A stretch of DNA of 36,174 nt from Arachnia propionica (lineage in GTDB: Bacteria; Actinomycetota; Actinomycetes; Propionibacteriales; Propionibacteriaceae), in NCBI RefSeq assembly GCF_003932785.1, contig NZ_RQYT01000031.1, positions 1-36,174 on the forward strand, written 5' to 3'. The position numbers and the translations under genes were made by a program. The notes under the pieces were generated by a model. It did not search any database, was not told the DNA's origin, and worked only from the letters and a program-made list of their open reading frames with translations. Shown piece by piece: positions 11,476 to 20,407 of the stretch; within the stretch, counting starts at the first letter, position 1; each line of letters starts with the position of its first letter.

Positions 11476-12546
11476 ATGAGCATGATCGATCACGTACGTC
11501 GTTTCTGCGTCGTCGCAGGGCTCACCGCTGTGCTCAGTGTCCCAGCGCCCGCGGTGTTCCCCACCACGACGGCCGTCGCGGCAGCCGGGGACACCGTGAC
11601 CGCTCGGGTGAACGTCAACATCAGGAGTGGCCCGGGCACCTCCCACCCGAGGCTCGGGCTGCTCCGGGCCGGACAGACCCTCCAGGCCCGGGGCTCCGCC
11701 GTCAACGGGTGGGTGCCGGTCTCCCACCGAGGTCGGGACGCCTGGGTCTCGGCGCCCCACGTCCGCACCAGCCCCGCCACCGCGCCCGTTCCCGCGGATG
11801 CGACCGCCATCGGGCAGGCGAGGACGACGACACGCCTCAACGTGCGGCCGCAGCCCAGCACCTCCAACCGCCCCCTGACGGTCCTCGCCAAGGGCGCCAC
11901 CGTCGGGACCACCGGGGTGGTGTCCGGGACGTGGACCCAGATCGTGTGGCGCAGCGGCACCGCCTGGGTGGCCTCCCGCTACCTGGCCAGTGGTGGTTCC
12001 GCCCCTGTCCCGGCCCCGGACCCCGTCGTCTCCCCGACCCCGACACCCGCGCCCGCCACCACCGGGTCCCGTTGGGCCACCACTGAACTGAACCTCTGGG
12101 TCTCCGCCACCGGCAGCCGATACCGCGGCACCGTCCCGAAGGGCACCGAACTCAGGATCACCGGTACCGTCAGTCGCGGCCGCGCCCAGGTGGTGTGGCG
12201 GGGAACCACGCGCTGGGTCACTGCCCGGTACCTCTCGGAGACCGCCCCGGGAACCGTCCCCACCGGCACCCAGTCCTGCCTCGCGTCGTTCTACGGCGAC
12301 GACACCGCCACGGCATCCGGGGAACCCTTCGACCGGTGGGCGATGAAAACCGCTCACCGGAGCCTGCCCTTCGGCACCCGTCTCAGGGTGACGAACCCGA
12401 GCAACGGCAAGTCCGTCGTCGTCACGGTCAACGATCGCGGCCCCTACGTCGCCGGACGCTGCCTCGACCTCACCACCGGCGCCTTCCGGGAGATCGCGGA
12501 CCTGGAGCAGGGGGTCATCAAGGTGAACTTCGAGATCGTGCGATGA
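11476..12546 (+). CDS. secreted protein with three SH3 domains and an RlpA-like double-psi beta-barrel
   Basis: A 356-residue exported protein likely to act on or bind peptidoglycan. A Sec signal peptide covers about residues 1-37, with probable cleavage near AVAAA. Three bacterial SH3-type modules follow (about 39-95, 113-171 and 199-254). A Pro-rich linker separates the second and third. The RlpA-type barrel spans 268-355, with ASFYG, TAHRSLPFGTRLRVTN, VNDRGPYV and GRCLDL. H294 and D320 match the pair implicated in RlpA lytic transglycosylase activity. I chose ATG at 11476 because AGGAG precedes it by 6 nt; ATG at 11458 adds six residues but has no such site. No lipobox is visible. Whether it cleaves glycan or only binds is open. 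Confidence 0.85.
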   Translation: MSMIDHVRRFCVVAGLTAVLSVPAPAVFPTTTAVAAAGDTVTARVNVNIRSGPGTSHPRLGLLRAGQTLQARGSAVNGWVPVSHRGRDAWVSAPHVRTSPATAPVPADATAIGQARTTTRLNVRPQPSTSNRPLTVLAKGATVGTTGVVSGTWTQIVWRSGTAWVASRYLASGGSAPVPAPDPVVSPTPTPAPATTGSRWATTELNLWVSATGSRYRGTVPKGTELRITGTVSRGRAQVVWRGTTRWVTARYLSETAPGTVPTGTQSCLASFYGDDTATASGEPFDRWAMKTAHRSLPFGTRLRVTNPSNGKSVVVTVNDRGPYVAGRCLDLTTGAFREIADLEQGVIKVNFEIVR

Positions 12547-12594
12547 ACGTGCCCCCTCTGTTGCGCGACGGGAGGGGTGCAGCATAGTTGTGGC

Positions 12595-15500
12595 ATGACC
12601 TCCGCCGCTGACATCGCCGCCATCAACCTACGCCTCCGTCTCCTGGACCTCCCGGTACCCAGCTCCACCTGGGACGAGACCGCAGCCGAGCTGGTCCGAC
12701 CGCTGCTGGCCCGTCAGCGGGAGTTCAACAGACGCCTGTCGCATCGGCTTCCCGCCGTGGACGGCCGCATCCAGGCCTTCCTCGACTCCTACCTCGAGGG
12801 GACGGGGACGAGCCCGCAGCTGCCACGTCAGACCCTCGTCCTCGATCAGGCGGGCTTGGCGAGGACGCTGTCCCTTCCCCTCAACGGGGACACCTTCACC
12901 TCCGACTACCTCAGCAGCTACCGCCTCGCCAACGGGATCCTGCACAACCCCGTGAACGATCGACGCACCACCAAGGGGGTCTTCCACATCGCGGAGGGTG
13001 GGCTGCCGATCCAGGACGACAAGCTGGCGGTACCGCGTGAGGTCTACGGTCGTCTCCTCGAACACGCCTTCAACCCCCCGCCCCGCACCATGGCCCTGCC
13101 CTACACGACGGGCCAGGAGGAGCCGGCGAGGGCGTGGGTGTCGCTGTTGCTGCGCCCCGTCGTGGTGCCCGAGGTCCCCGGTCAGTTCAGGGAACGGAGC
13201 CTGGAGATCCGTTTCTTCGCTCCCGGCACCCTCGTGGCGAACCTCGACTTCGTGGAGGGGATCTTCGGCAACGGCGGTGACCCCTACCTTCCGGAGAACG
13301 ACGCCTCTCTCATGCCCCGCGCCTGGACCGGCCACACGGGAGCCGTGATCCTGGCCCCCCACCTGACTCGGCTCACCAAGAAGGAGCTGGGCCTGCCCCA
13401 CGAGAAGGACGCCACCGAACGTCAACGCCGGGACGGGATGTGCTGGAGCAGCCCCGACGAGCTGTACAACGACGGCCAGGCCTTCAAGGTGTGCGCCAGG
13501 GACGAGCGCGGGGTCATCGTCACGGTCATCGCCGACAACTACTTCGGGTACTGCAAGAAGGAGGTCAAGGCGCAGATCAGTTACGCCGCGAACCTCCTCG
13601 GCCTCGTCGAGGAGGAGCATGCCGGGGGCGCCATCTGCTTCCCCCGCTACAACCTCGGGCAGCAGTTCACCGACAACTACGCCGACCCCAGCTACACCCT
13701 CGCCGACGTCATCGCCCGCGACCCACAACGCTTCATCCCGCAGCCGGAGGGCCACGCCGTCGACCGGGAGAACCCGTCGGTGGTCCTGGTGCCCCAGGGC
13801 TCCACGTACAGCCTGCGCACCCAGCAGGTGACCTGGGAGGTCGACGGGATCCCCGGCCGGATCCCCCTGCGCGCCGACCGCACCTACGTCGGGCCCGACG
13901 GCTACCTCGTCCAGTTGCAGCACCTGGCCAGCGACGGGGCCCAGTGGACGCTCATCGGGACCGCGCCCGTCACCACCCACTGCCACAAACCGGCCACGGT
14001 CTCCGGGGGCGGCAAGTCGGAGATCTCCAAGGCCATCACGGATGCCTTCATCACCGGCAACGCCTACGTGAGGGACTTCGACGAGGACATGTCCGCGGTC
14101 GCGGCGATCCTCGAGCGGGACTACTCCACCCGGTTCCGCGACCCTGCCCTGATGGGCAGCGACCAGCGCGCCGTCCTCTCCGACCAGCGGTCGGTCGGTT
14201 CGGTCATCAAACTCCTCTCCCCCTCCTCGGACTACACCGACGAGTACAACGTCTGGTTGGAGAGCATCCCCCACCACGTCAAGGAACTCGTCTTCGTCGT
14301 CAAACGCTTCTACCGGCCCGAATGGGGTGAGGACTGGGCCAGCCACTTCACCGTGGGCATCATCAACGGCCGCAAGGGCAGTTCCCTGCGCCTCGACGGT
14401 GAGAAGATCCACGTCAACATGCTCCGGGTGGGATTCGCGCCCGACGGTTCCTGGCGGCTGTTCGGACTGCGACACGACTTCCACCCCGCCGCCAAGATCC
14501 AGACGGAGGACGACATCACCGCCAGCATCGTGGTGCCCCCGGACGCAGCCGGGGCCCCCACCTCACGCAAGTTCGTCAAGAACTGCGAGAACCTCCTGTT
14601 CCAGCGACCCGACGACGCGAAGCATCGCGGCTACGACAAGCAGGCCGAGCTGGACATCGCCCAACCGGGGACGTTCCTGTCGAACTTCGAGCCCCTCGAC
14701 CAGCGTGCCGTGCGCGCGATGGTCGACAACGCCGTCGAGTTCAGTCAGTTCTCCGCACCCATGCAGGACCTGCTGCGCCGGTTCGCCTCGCAGGAGGAGT
14801 CCTCCCCCGCCTGGGTCGTCAGCTCCGCCCACACCCGGCTGGTCGGCGGCAAACGCTCCAAGAACCCCAGGTACCTGCAGGTGCGCCCGGACGTGGCGGC
14901 CCCGGAACGCTCAGCCCTCGCCGAACTGGCGGCACGGCTGCAACGCAAACTCCCGATGACCCGACCGTTGAAGCTGGCGGTGGACGTCGTCGCGGCCGGT
15001 CGACGCAACAATGCGGCCGAGGAGGGCGTGCCGCCGCTGTGTGCGTACTCCCCCCTGCACTTCATGGAACTCCCCGAGCTGTTCATGGAGTTCATCAGCT
15101 CCATGACGGGCAAGTCGCCCTCCACCACGGGTGCCGGCTCCGAGGGAGCGATGACCAAGGGTCCGTTCAATGCCCTGCCCGCCGTCTACGACCTCAACGC
15201 GGCCTTCCTCTCCTTCGCCCTGACGGGCTACGACGGCTGGTTGTCCAGCGCCGGGGTCGTCGGACCGCACGTGCGCGTCGACCATGACATCTCGCTGCTC
15301 GTGCCCGAGGTGTTCTCCAGGATGAGCCCCACGGAGCGGGACGCCGGGAACCTCATCGCCGACGGCTGCCTGGAACGCATCGAGGACTACGAGATCGACG
15401 GGGAGCTGATCCTCGCCTCGCGGCTGGGGTACCGGATGACGGAGAAGTTCGCGACGAAGTACTTCGGCCGGATCTTCCTCCACCCGCACGCCGTGTTCAC

Positions 15501-15975
15501 CCCCGAGATGCTCCGCCCGGAGCTGCAGGATCCGCAGGTCTTCGCCGACTCGGTCCGCACGATCTCGACGACCCACCGGCGGGTGGCGCGAAGCTACATC
15601 GAGGACGGCACCATCGCGCTGGCCGTTCCCCCGATCCGAGCGCTGCTCGAGATCATGGCGAACGGCCACACCGCGGACGGGCTCACCCTCGACGACGCCC
15701 CGTTCCGGGAGACCTTCTCCCGCGACTCCGTGCTGGCATCGCAGTGGTACGCCGCCCGGATCGATGCGCTGCGCGACGTCGAGGTGGCGAGGCTGGAACG
15801 ATCCCTCGACTCGATCGACGACTTCACCTCGAACGAACTGCACCGGCAGACGGCGAGCAGGCTGGGGCTGGCCGCCCGTCGTGCCTCCGTGGCGTCCCGG
15901 ATCAAGGACCTCCAGGAACAGCCCACGCTGCTGTGGGGGACCGTCGGGCGGCAGGTGCAGTGGCGACTGCCGTAG
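12595..15975 (+). CDS. probable PPi-type phosphoenolpyruvate carboxykinase (diphosphate)
   Basis: A 1126-residue cytoplasmic protein without signal peptide, membrane segment or short repeats. Its size and lineage match PPi-dependent PEPCK (EC 4.1.1.38), described from Propionibacterium and Entamoeba, which interconverts oxaloacetate plus PPi with PEP, CO2 and Pi. Two glycine-rich, lysine-containing loops could bind phosphate: SGGGKSEISK at 470-479 and GKSPSTTGAGSEGAMTKG at 839-856, followed by GPFNALPAVYDLNAAF. No Walker B, helicase, polymerase or adenylation motifs were found, and it does not have the FPSACGKTN loop of GTP-PEPCK. The call rests on remembered family length and taxon, not an alignment. 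ATG at 12595 is preceded by a -10-like CATAGT (12583-12588) and no Shine-Dalgarno. The next gene starts 10 bp downstream. Confidence 0.62.
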   Translation: MTSAADIAAINLRLRLLDLPVPSSTWDETAAELVRPLLARQREFNRRLSHRLPAVDGRIQAFLDSYLEGTGTSPQLPRQTLVLDQAGLARTLSLPLNGDTFTSDYLSSYRLANGILHNPVNDRRTTKGVFHIAEGGLPIQDDKLAVPREVYGRLLEHAFNPPPRTMALPYTTGQEEPARAWVSLLLRPVVVPEVPGQFRERSLEIRFFAPGTLVANLDFVEGIFGNGGDPYLPENDASLMPRAWTGHTGAVILAPHLTRLTKKELGLPHEKDATERQRRDGMCWSSPDELYNDGQAFKVCARDERGVIVTVIADNYFGYCKKEVKAQISYAANLLGLVEEEHAGGAICFPRYNLGQQFTDNYADPSYTLADVIARDPQRFIPQPEGHAVDRENPSVVLVPQGSTYSLRTQQVTWEVDGIPGRIPLRADRTYVGPDGYLVQLQHLASDGAQWTLIGTAPVTTHCHKPATVSGGGKSEISKAITDAFITGNAYVRDFDEDMSAVAAILERDYSTRFRDPALMGSDQRAVLSDQRSVGSVIKLLSPSSDYTDEYNVWLESIPHHVKELVFVVKRFYRPEWGEDWASHFTVGIINGRKGSSLRLDGEKIHVNMLRVGFAPDGSWRLFGLRHDFHPAAKIQTEDDITASIVVPPDAAGAPTSRKFVKNCENLLFQRPDDAKHRGYDKQAELDIAQPGTFLSNFEPLDQRAVRAMVDNAVEFSQFSAPMQDLLRRFASQEESSPAWVVSSAHTRLVGGKRSKNPRYLQVRPDVAAPERSALAELAARLQRKLPMTRPLKLAVDVVAAGRRNNAAEEGVPPLCAYSPLHFMELPELFMEFISSMTGKSPSTTGAGSEGAMTKGPFNALPAVYDLNAAFLSFALTGYDGWLSSAGVVGPHVRVDHDISLLVPEVFSRMSPTERDAGNLIADGCLERIEDYEIDGELILASRLGYRMTEKFATKYFGRIFLHPHAVFTPEMLRPELQDPQVFADSVRTISTTHRRVARSYIEDGTIALAVPPIRALLEIMANGHTADGLTLDDAPFRETFSRDSVLASQWYAARIDALRDVEVARLERSLDSIDDFTSNELHRQTASRLGLAARRASVASRIKDLQEQPTLLWGTVGRQVQWRLP

Positions 15976-15985
15976 CCTCCCCTTC

Positions 15986-17644
15986 ATGAGACGTCACGGC
16001 GTGGGGGTCCCGGGGGTGCTGGCCATGGCTGGCATCGTCGGGATCTCCGCCGCGACCGTCCACCTGAGCTGGCCCCACCGGGAACCCGGTCAGTCCCCCT
16101 TCGCGCCGCAGGACGGTGTCGCCTCGGCCCATCGGGAGGGGGAGGCGTGGGTCACCCACGATCACGCGATCACCCGCGGCGCACCCATGGCGGAGAGTGG
16201 GCCCGAGTGGGCGGTGCTCAGCCTGCCCGAGTTCAAGGACGTCCTCGCCGCGAACTGGTGGCTGCAGTTCACCACCCGGACGGAGGGAGCCGTCGTCTCC
16301 CACGGCACGGTGTTGCGCCTGTTGCGGGAGGGCCGGATCGAACGCACCCTCTCCATGACCGATGACGGTGAGGTCCATCTCTTCTCCCCTCCTCTGCTGG
16401 AACTCCCCGCCGATCCCCGCCCCGGGGACACGTGGAGTTCCAGTGGGACCCTCCGCTTCGTGGACGGGACCGGGGAATCCGCCTGGCAGTGGCAGGCACG
16501 GGCAGACACCCCTGAGGACGATCACCAGCGGGAATCCGGATGCCTCGTCGTCACGGGCACGCTCACCACGGGGGATCATCAGGAGGACCGGGAGGAGACC
16601 TGGTGCCCGGGACGAGGGGTGGTTCCCCAGCCCGGCGGCCGGTCCACCCTCCCGCCCCTGGATCTGTCGGACGACATCGCGTGGAACCCCGCGTCCTGGA
16701 CCCACTTCTCGGACCCGCTCACCCCGCCCGCACCGCTCATCTGGCACACCGGTCTCGCCCCGGTGGGCCGCGGGGACCTCCTGGTCCTGGCCCACGGATC
16801 CAGCGAGGACCTCATCTTCTCCCGGCTGCCCGACGCCTCGTTCCGGGCCCATCCCGGCGGGGACGTGCTCACCCTGGGCCGGCGAGGGGATCTCGTCCTC
16901 ACGACGACCACCACCCCGGCGTTGGTGGCCCACGACCTGCAGGGGCGGCGACGCTGGCAACGTCGACTGGCGGAGGTCGTCCCCGTCGAACCGGCCTTCT
17001 CCGGCGACAGGATCCTCGTGCAGGACGCGACCTCCACGATCACGGTCCTCGACGCGCACACCGGCAACGTCATCTGGGAGACCTTCCTGGATGATCCGCC
17101 CCGGGCGGCACCCATCTGGTGCGGGGAGCACGCGGTGGTCGCGACGGCGGAGGGCGTCGTGGGGCTCGACGGCGACGACGGTGGCGGGGACTGGGAGGTC
17201 GACCTGCCGGAGCCCACGACGGACCTGGCCTGCGTGGCCGGGAGGGTCGTCGCCCTCGGGCTGTCCCGGATCGAACTGCTCAACCCCAACGGGCAGCGTC
17301 TCAGCACGGCATCCCTGCCCCCGCAGGACACCCTGCGGGCAGGTTTCGACGTGGCGGGGGTCCTCGTGGCCCGCACCACGCAAGGGTTGCGTGGCTACTC
17401 CGTCGATGGTGGGAGGATCGTCCCCCTGTGGACCGAGGCGGGCGAGTTCGTGGATGTCGCGAGTGACGGACAGGTCCTCGCCGCGTTGACGAGGAAGCGC
17501 CTCGAGGTGTTCGACGCCACCGGGAACCTCGTCGACTCGTGGCGCATGCAGACGCTCCCGGGCGACGGCGAGGCCCGACTCGGGGTCACGGACAGGGGTG
17601 TGGTGAGCCTCGGATCGGACGGCTTCCTGAGGGGGACGCGATGA
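15986..17644 (+). CDS. membrane-anchored PQQ-like beta-propeller protein, function unknown
   Basis: A 552-residue protein with one N-terminal hydrophobic segment (about residues 8-27) after MRRHG, so it is probably anchored with its bulk outside the cell. About residues 50-235 form a beta-rich domain I cannot name. From about 255 onward, repeats of the PQQ/YVTN beta-propeller kind appear, such as LVAHDLQGRRRWQRRL and ITVLDAHTGNVIWETFL, in which a Trp closes each blade. These folds bind proteins or ligands; no PQQ-dehydrogenase catalytic motif is present. ATG at 15986 lies 10 bp after the PEPCK-like stop. The gene's own stop overlaps the next start as ATGA, so the next two proteins are probably made together. 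Confidence 0.65.
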   Translation: MRRHGVGVPGVLAMAGIVGISAATVHLSWPHREPGQSPFAPQDGVASAHREGEAWVTHDHAITRGAPMAESGPEWAVLSLPEFKDVLAANWWLQFTTRTEGAVVSHGTVLRLLREGRIERTLSMTDDGEVHLFSPPLLELPADPRPGDTWSSSGTLRFVDGTGESAWQWQARADTPEDDHQRESGCLVVTGTLTTGDHQEDREETWCPGRGVVPQPGGRSTLPPLDLSDDIAWNPASWTHFSDPLTPPAPLIWHTGLAPVGRGDLLVLAHGSSEDLIFSRLPDASFRAHPGGDVLTLGRRGDLVLTTTTTPALVAHDLQGRRRWQRRLAEVVPVEPAFSGDRILVQDATSTITVLDAHTGNVIWETFLDDPPRAAPIWCGEHAVVATAEGVVGLDGDDGGGDWEVDLPEPTTDLACVAGRVVALGLSRIELLNPNGQRLSTASLPPQDTLRAGFDVAGVLVARTTQGLRGYSVDGGRIVPLWTEAGEFVDVASDGQVLAALTRKRLEVFDATGNLVDSWRMQTLPGDGEARLGVTDRGVVSLGSDGFLRGTR

Positions 17645-19470
17645 TCGAGACCCTCCGGATCGTGTGGAACTCGGCCCTCGTGCGCCCCCTCGAGAGCGGA
17701 CTGGTTCGGCCCTCCCATTGGCATCCCACCCTACGGCTGCTCGGCGGCGTCATGGCCGCCCTCCTCCTGATCGGTGCCGGCACCGTCCTGGCCACCCCTT
17801 TCCTCCGAGCCGGCACGGATCTCGTCGAGGTCTGGCCCGGCATCCACATGCCCGCCGCGACCATGCCGCTCATCGCCGTCGGACTGTGGTTCTGTCTGAC
17901 CCTGCTCAACACGGCGGCATTGAGGGTGGGGTGGCCCCTGAAACTCCTCGCTCTGGCCCATCAGCTCGCCGGCTGCCTGCTGCTGATGCCGGTGTCGAGG
18001 GGTTCGTGGCTGTTCTGGGCCTCGCTGGGCGGTGTCGTCCTGTTCGGGCTGCTGCTGTTCCTGCCCCGTCGCCCGGGGTTCAGGACCTGGGAGTTCATGA
18101 CGGTGGCCCTCCTGACCTTCGTCAGCACCACGTTGCCGCTGCAAGGGACGATGTCCTGGCTGTCCCTCGGTCATGGCGACCTTCGTCCCACCCTCCTGGG
18201 GGGCCAGCTCCAGCTGGTCCTCATCCTGGCCGTCCCGAGCCTCACCGTGGCGGGCGCCACCCTGACGCAGTTGTCCGCCCAGATCGGCCTGGCCACGGGG
18301 ACGGCCCTGACGACCCGGGGCGCCCCTCGCTGGCTCATCGGCCTCCTCGTCGGCCTGTTGCTGTGGCGCAGCTGGTCCATCCTCTCCGACGCACTCGCCG
18401 AACCCCCCGACCACTTCCTGCCGTCACTGCTGTGGGCCGCCATCGCGGTGCTGGGCTCCTGGCTGGCCTGGCGCGGACTTCAGGGGCTGGCCTCCCGGGG
18501 ACCGGCCGGGGGCCCGGTCACCCTCATCGAGCCCTTCACGGCGGTGAGCTATCTCCTCGTCCTGGCCTCGGGCCTCGGCCTCCTCCTCCCCTCCTACGCC
18601 ACGGTGGCCACGCTGGTCATGACGCTGACGGGCACCACCGCTCCCCCATGGCTGACCCGGCTCACGGAACTCGGCAACCTCGACTGGTTCACCCGCCTCT
18701 TCAGGGTGCTCGCCGGACTGGTGCTGGTGGGCCTTGGCGTCAGGATGGCGCGGCGACGGGGAATCTGGCAGGTCGGGGCCCTCGCCGCCACCTTCGTCAT
18801 CCTGCAGGCCTTCAGCCTGGCAGCCGCCGTGGTGCCCGTCGACCTCCATCTGTCCATCACCCCGACCGCGATCGCGGTGTGGCTGCACCTCGCCCTCGTC
18901 GCCGCGACGGTGTGGGTCCTGGCCGACGGCCAATGGCGCCCCCGCAGCGCGGCCCTGTTGCTGGGTGTGGCCGCCGCCCAGACACTGGGGGACTTCCGTT
19001 TCTTCCTCGACGATCCGCTGGCCGCACTGTTCGGTGCCTCCGCTGTGGCCGCCCTCCTGATCGGCTTGATGTGGCGTCTGCTGACCGACGGTGAGTTCAC
19101 CCACGAGGAGTCCCGCCTGCTCCCCCGGGACTCACGCATCCTGCTGTACCTGGCGAGCGCGGGATTCGCCATCACCTTCCTCGTCTTCGGTGCAGCCGTG
19201 CGGAGCAACATGTGGTTCATCGACCTCGAGACCGTGGAGGAGCACGGCGACTGGGTCTACGCGCCCGCCCTCCTCGTCACGCTGAGTCTCGTCGGGGTCA
19301 CCCAGGCCGTCGCGGCAGACTCCATCCCCCCTCCGACTCGACCACCCAACCCCGTTCCACCAGTTCCGCCACCGCCGCCAGCACCACCGGGACCGCCAGG
19401 CCCGTGGCAGCGGACAACCATTCCGCCCCGGCCACCCCGCGGGTCGGCATGGCCTCACGGACGGCCCTGA
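17641..19470 (+). CDS. polytopic membrane protein of unknown function with a proline-rich tail
   Basis: A 609-residue protein with roughly 12-14 hydrophobic segments up to about residue 556, and no transporter or enzyme motif I recognise. A charged amphipathic region occurs near residues 470-490 (TDGEFTHEESRLLPRDSR). Residues 561-609 are an almost pure Pro tail (PPTRPPNPVPP, then PPPPPAPPGPPGP). This tail is read antisense through the end of dprA. ATG at 17641 overlaps the beta-propeller gene's stop as ATGA, which argues for a two-protein complex of a polytopic core and an extracytoplasmic propeller. The tail may be a by-product of the overlap, not a selected domain. Confidence 0.6.
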   Translation: MIETLRIVWNSALVRPLESGLVRPSHWHPTLRLLGGVMAALLLIGAGTVLATPFLRAGTDLVEVWPGIHMPAATMPLIAVGLWFCLTLLNTAALRVGWPLKLLALAHQLAGCLLLMPVSRGSWLFWASLGGVVLFGLLLFLPRRPGFRTWEFMTVALLTFVSTTLPLQGTMSWLSLGHGDLRPTLLGGQLQLVLILAVPSLTVAGATLTQLSAQIGLATGTALTTRGAPRWLIGLLVGLLLWRSWSILSDALAEPPDHFLPSLLWAAIAVLGSWLAWRGLQGLASRGPAGGPVTLIEPFTAVSYLLVLASGLGLLLPSYATVATLVMTLTGTTAPPWLTRLTELGNLDWFTRLFRVLAGLVLVGLGVRMARRRGIWQVGALAATFVILQAFSLAAAVVPVDLHLSITPTAIAVWLHLALVAATVWVLADGQWRPRSAALLLGVAAAQTLGDFRFFLDDPLAALFGASAVAALLIGLMWRLLTDGEFTHEESRLLPRDSRILLYLASAGFAITFLVFGAAVRSNMWFIDLETVEEHGDWVYAPALLVTLSLVGVTQAVAADSIPPPTRPPNPVPPVPPPPPAPPGPPGPWQRTTIPPRPPRGSAWPHGRP

Positions 19471-20407
19471 GCTGCGGCGGAAGTGTCTCCAACGGCTCAG
19501 CCGGTCCCCGCAGCAGTGGTTCGGCGACACTGCCGAGGGGCTCCAACAGGGCGAGGACGTCATCGACGCAGGTGACGAGCGACGCGGACCCATCCCGGAT
19601 CATGTGGTGGGTCGCCATGGACATCGAGGAGGTGACGGGTCCCGGGACCGCCATGAGGATCCGGCACATCTCCCCCGCCCAGGCCGCCGTGTTCCGTGCC
19701 CCCGACCTTGCCCCCGCCTCCACGACGATGGTCCCGACCGCCAGGGCGGCGATGATCCGGTTGCGCGCCAGGAAGGTTCCCCGAACCGGTTGCTGCCCGG
19801 GCGGGAGCTCCGTCCACACCGTTCCCCGGCCCTCGATCTGCCGCCGAAGCCGCTCATGGGTGGTGGGGTAGGTCCTGTCGATGCCCGTGGCCATGACAGC
19901 CGCTGAGCTCCCGCCGACGGCGAGGGCCGCACGGTGGGCCGCCGCGTCGATCCCGAACGCCATCCCGGAGATGACACACCACCCTGCATCGGCAAGTCCC
20001 GCCGCCAGTTCCTCGGCGACGTGGAGCCCGTAGCCGGTTGCGGCCCGGGCGCCGACGATCGCGACGGATCGTCCCGGAAGGTGGCCCTCGGCACTCCCGG
20101 TCACCCAGACCCCGATGGGTTCACCTCCCATCTCCCCCACGCACGCGTCGCCGAGCGCCGCGAACTCCCGGGGCCACTGCTCATCGCCTGGGATGAGGAA
20201 ACGCGCTCCGCAGCGGGCCGTCTCCTCCGCCAGGACCTGCGGCTCCACCGTCCGGGCGCGACGTCCCAACGCGGTGGTCTCCCCCTGCGCCCGCACCGCG
20301 TGCCACACCTCCTCGGGTCCGTGGCTCCTGATGAGTTGAGCCAGTCTCGGATCCGCCACGTGGTTGAGAGCGCACAGCCCCATGCGTGCCAGTCTTTCCT
20401 CGTCCAT
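19298..20407 (-). CDS. dprA: DNA-processing protein A (DprA)
   Basis: A 369-residue protein that binds incoming single-stranded DNA and loads RecA during transformation. A helical N-terminal region precedes the Rossmann-like domain, with GARAAT at 119-124, SGMAFGID at 147-154 and NRIIA at 216-220. A C-terminal winged-helix-like domain covers about 305-365. The frame extends upstream, but ATG at 20407 shares one base with the comM stop (TGATG), and MDEERLARMGLCALNHV is a typical N-terminus. The last 57 codons overlap the convergent membrane-protein gene. The winged helix is conserved-looking, so the dprA frame is the constrained one there. Last gene of yraN-comM-dprA. Confidence 0.93.
   Translation of the reverse strand: MDEERLARMGLCALNHVADPRLAQLIRSHGPEEVWHAVRAQGETTALGRRARTVEPQVLAEETARCGARFLIPGDEQWPREFAALGDACVGEMGGEPIGVWVTGSAEGHLPGRSVAIVGARAATGYGLHVAEELAAGLADAGWCVISGMAFGIDAAAHRAALAVGGSSAAVMATGIDRTYPTTHERLRRQIEGRGTVWTELPPGQQPVRGTFLARNRIIAALAVGTIVVEAGARSGARNTAAWAGEMCRILMAVPGPVTSSMSMATHHMIRDGSASLVTCVDDVLALLEPLGSVAEPLLRGPAEPLETLPPQLRAVREAMPTRGVAGAEWLSAATGLAVPVVLAAVAELVERGWVVESEGGWSLPRRPG

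Noticed and set aside
12628-14484. A 618-codon minus-strand frame inside the PEPCK-like gene
   Set aside because: Typical high-GC antisense frame rich in Gly, Val, Asp and Arg with no family motif; the plus-strand protein has natural composition and secondary-structure patterns.
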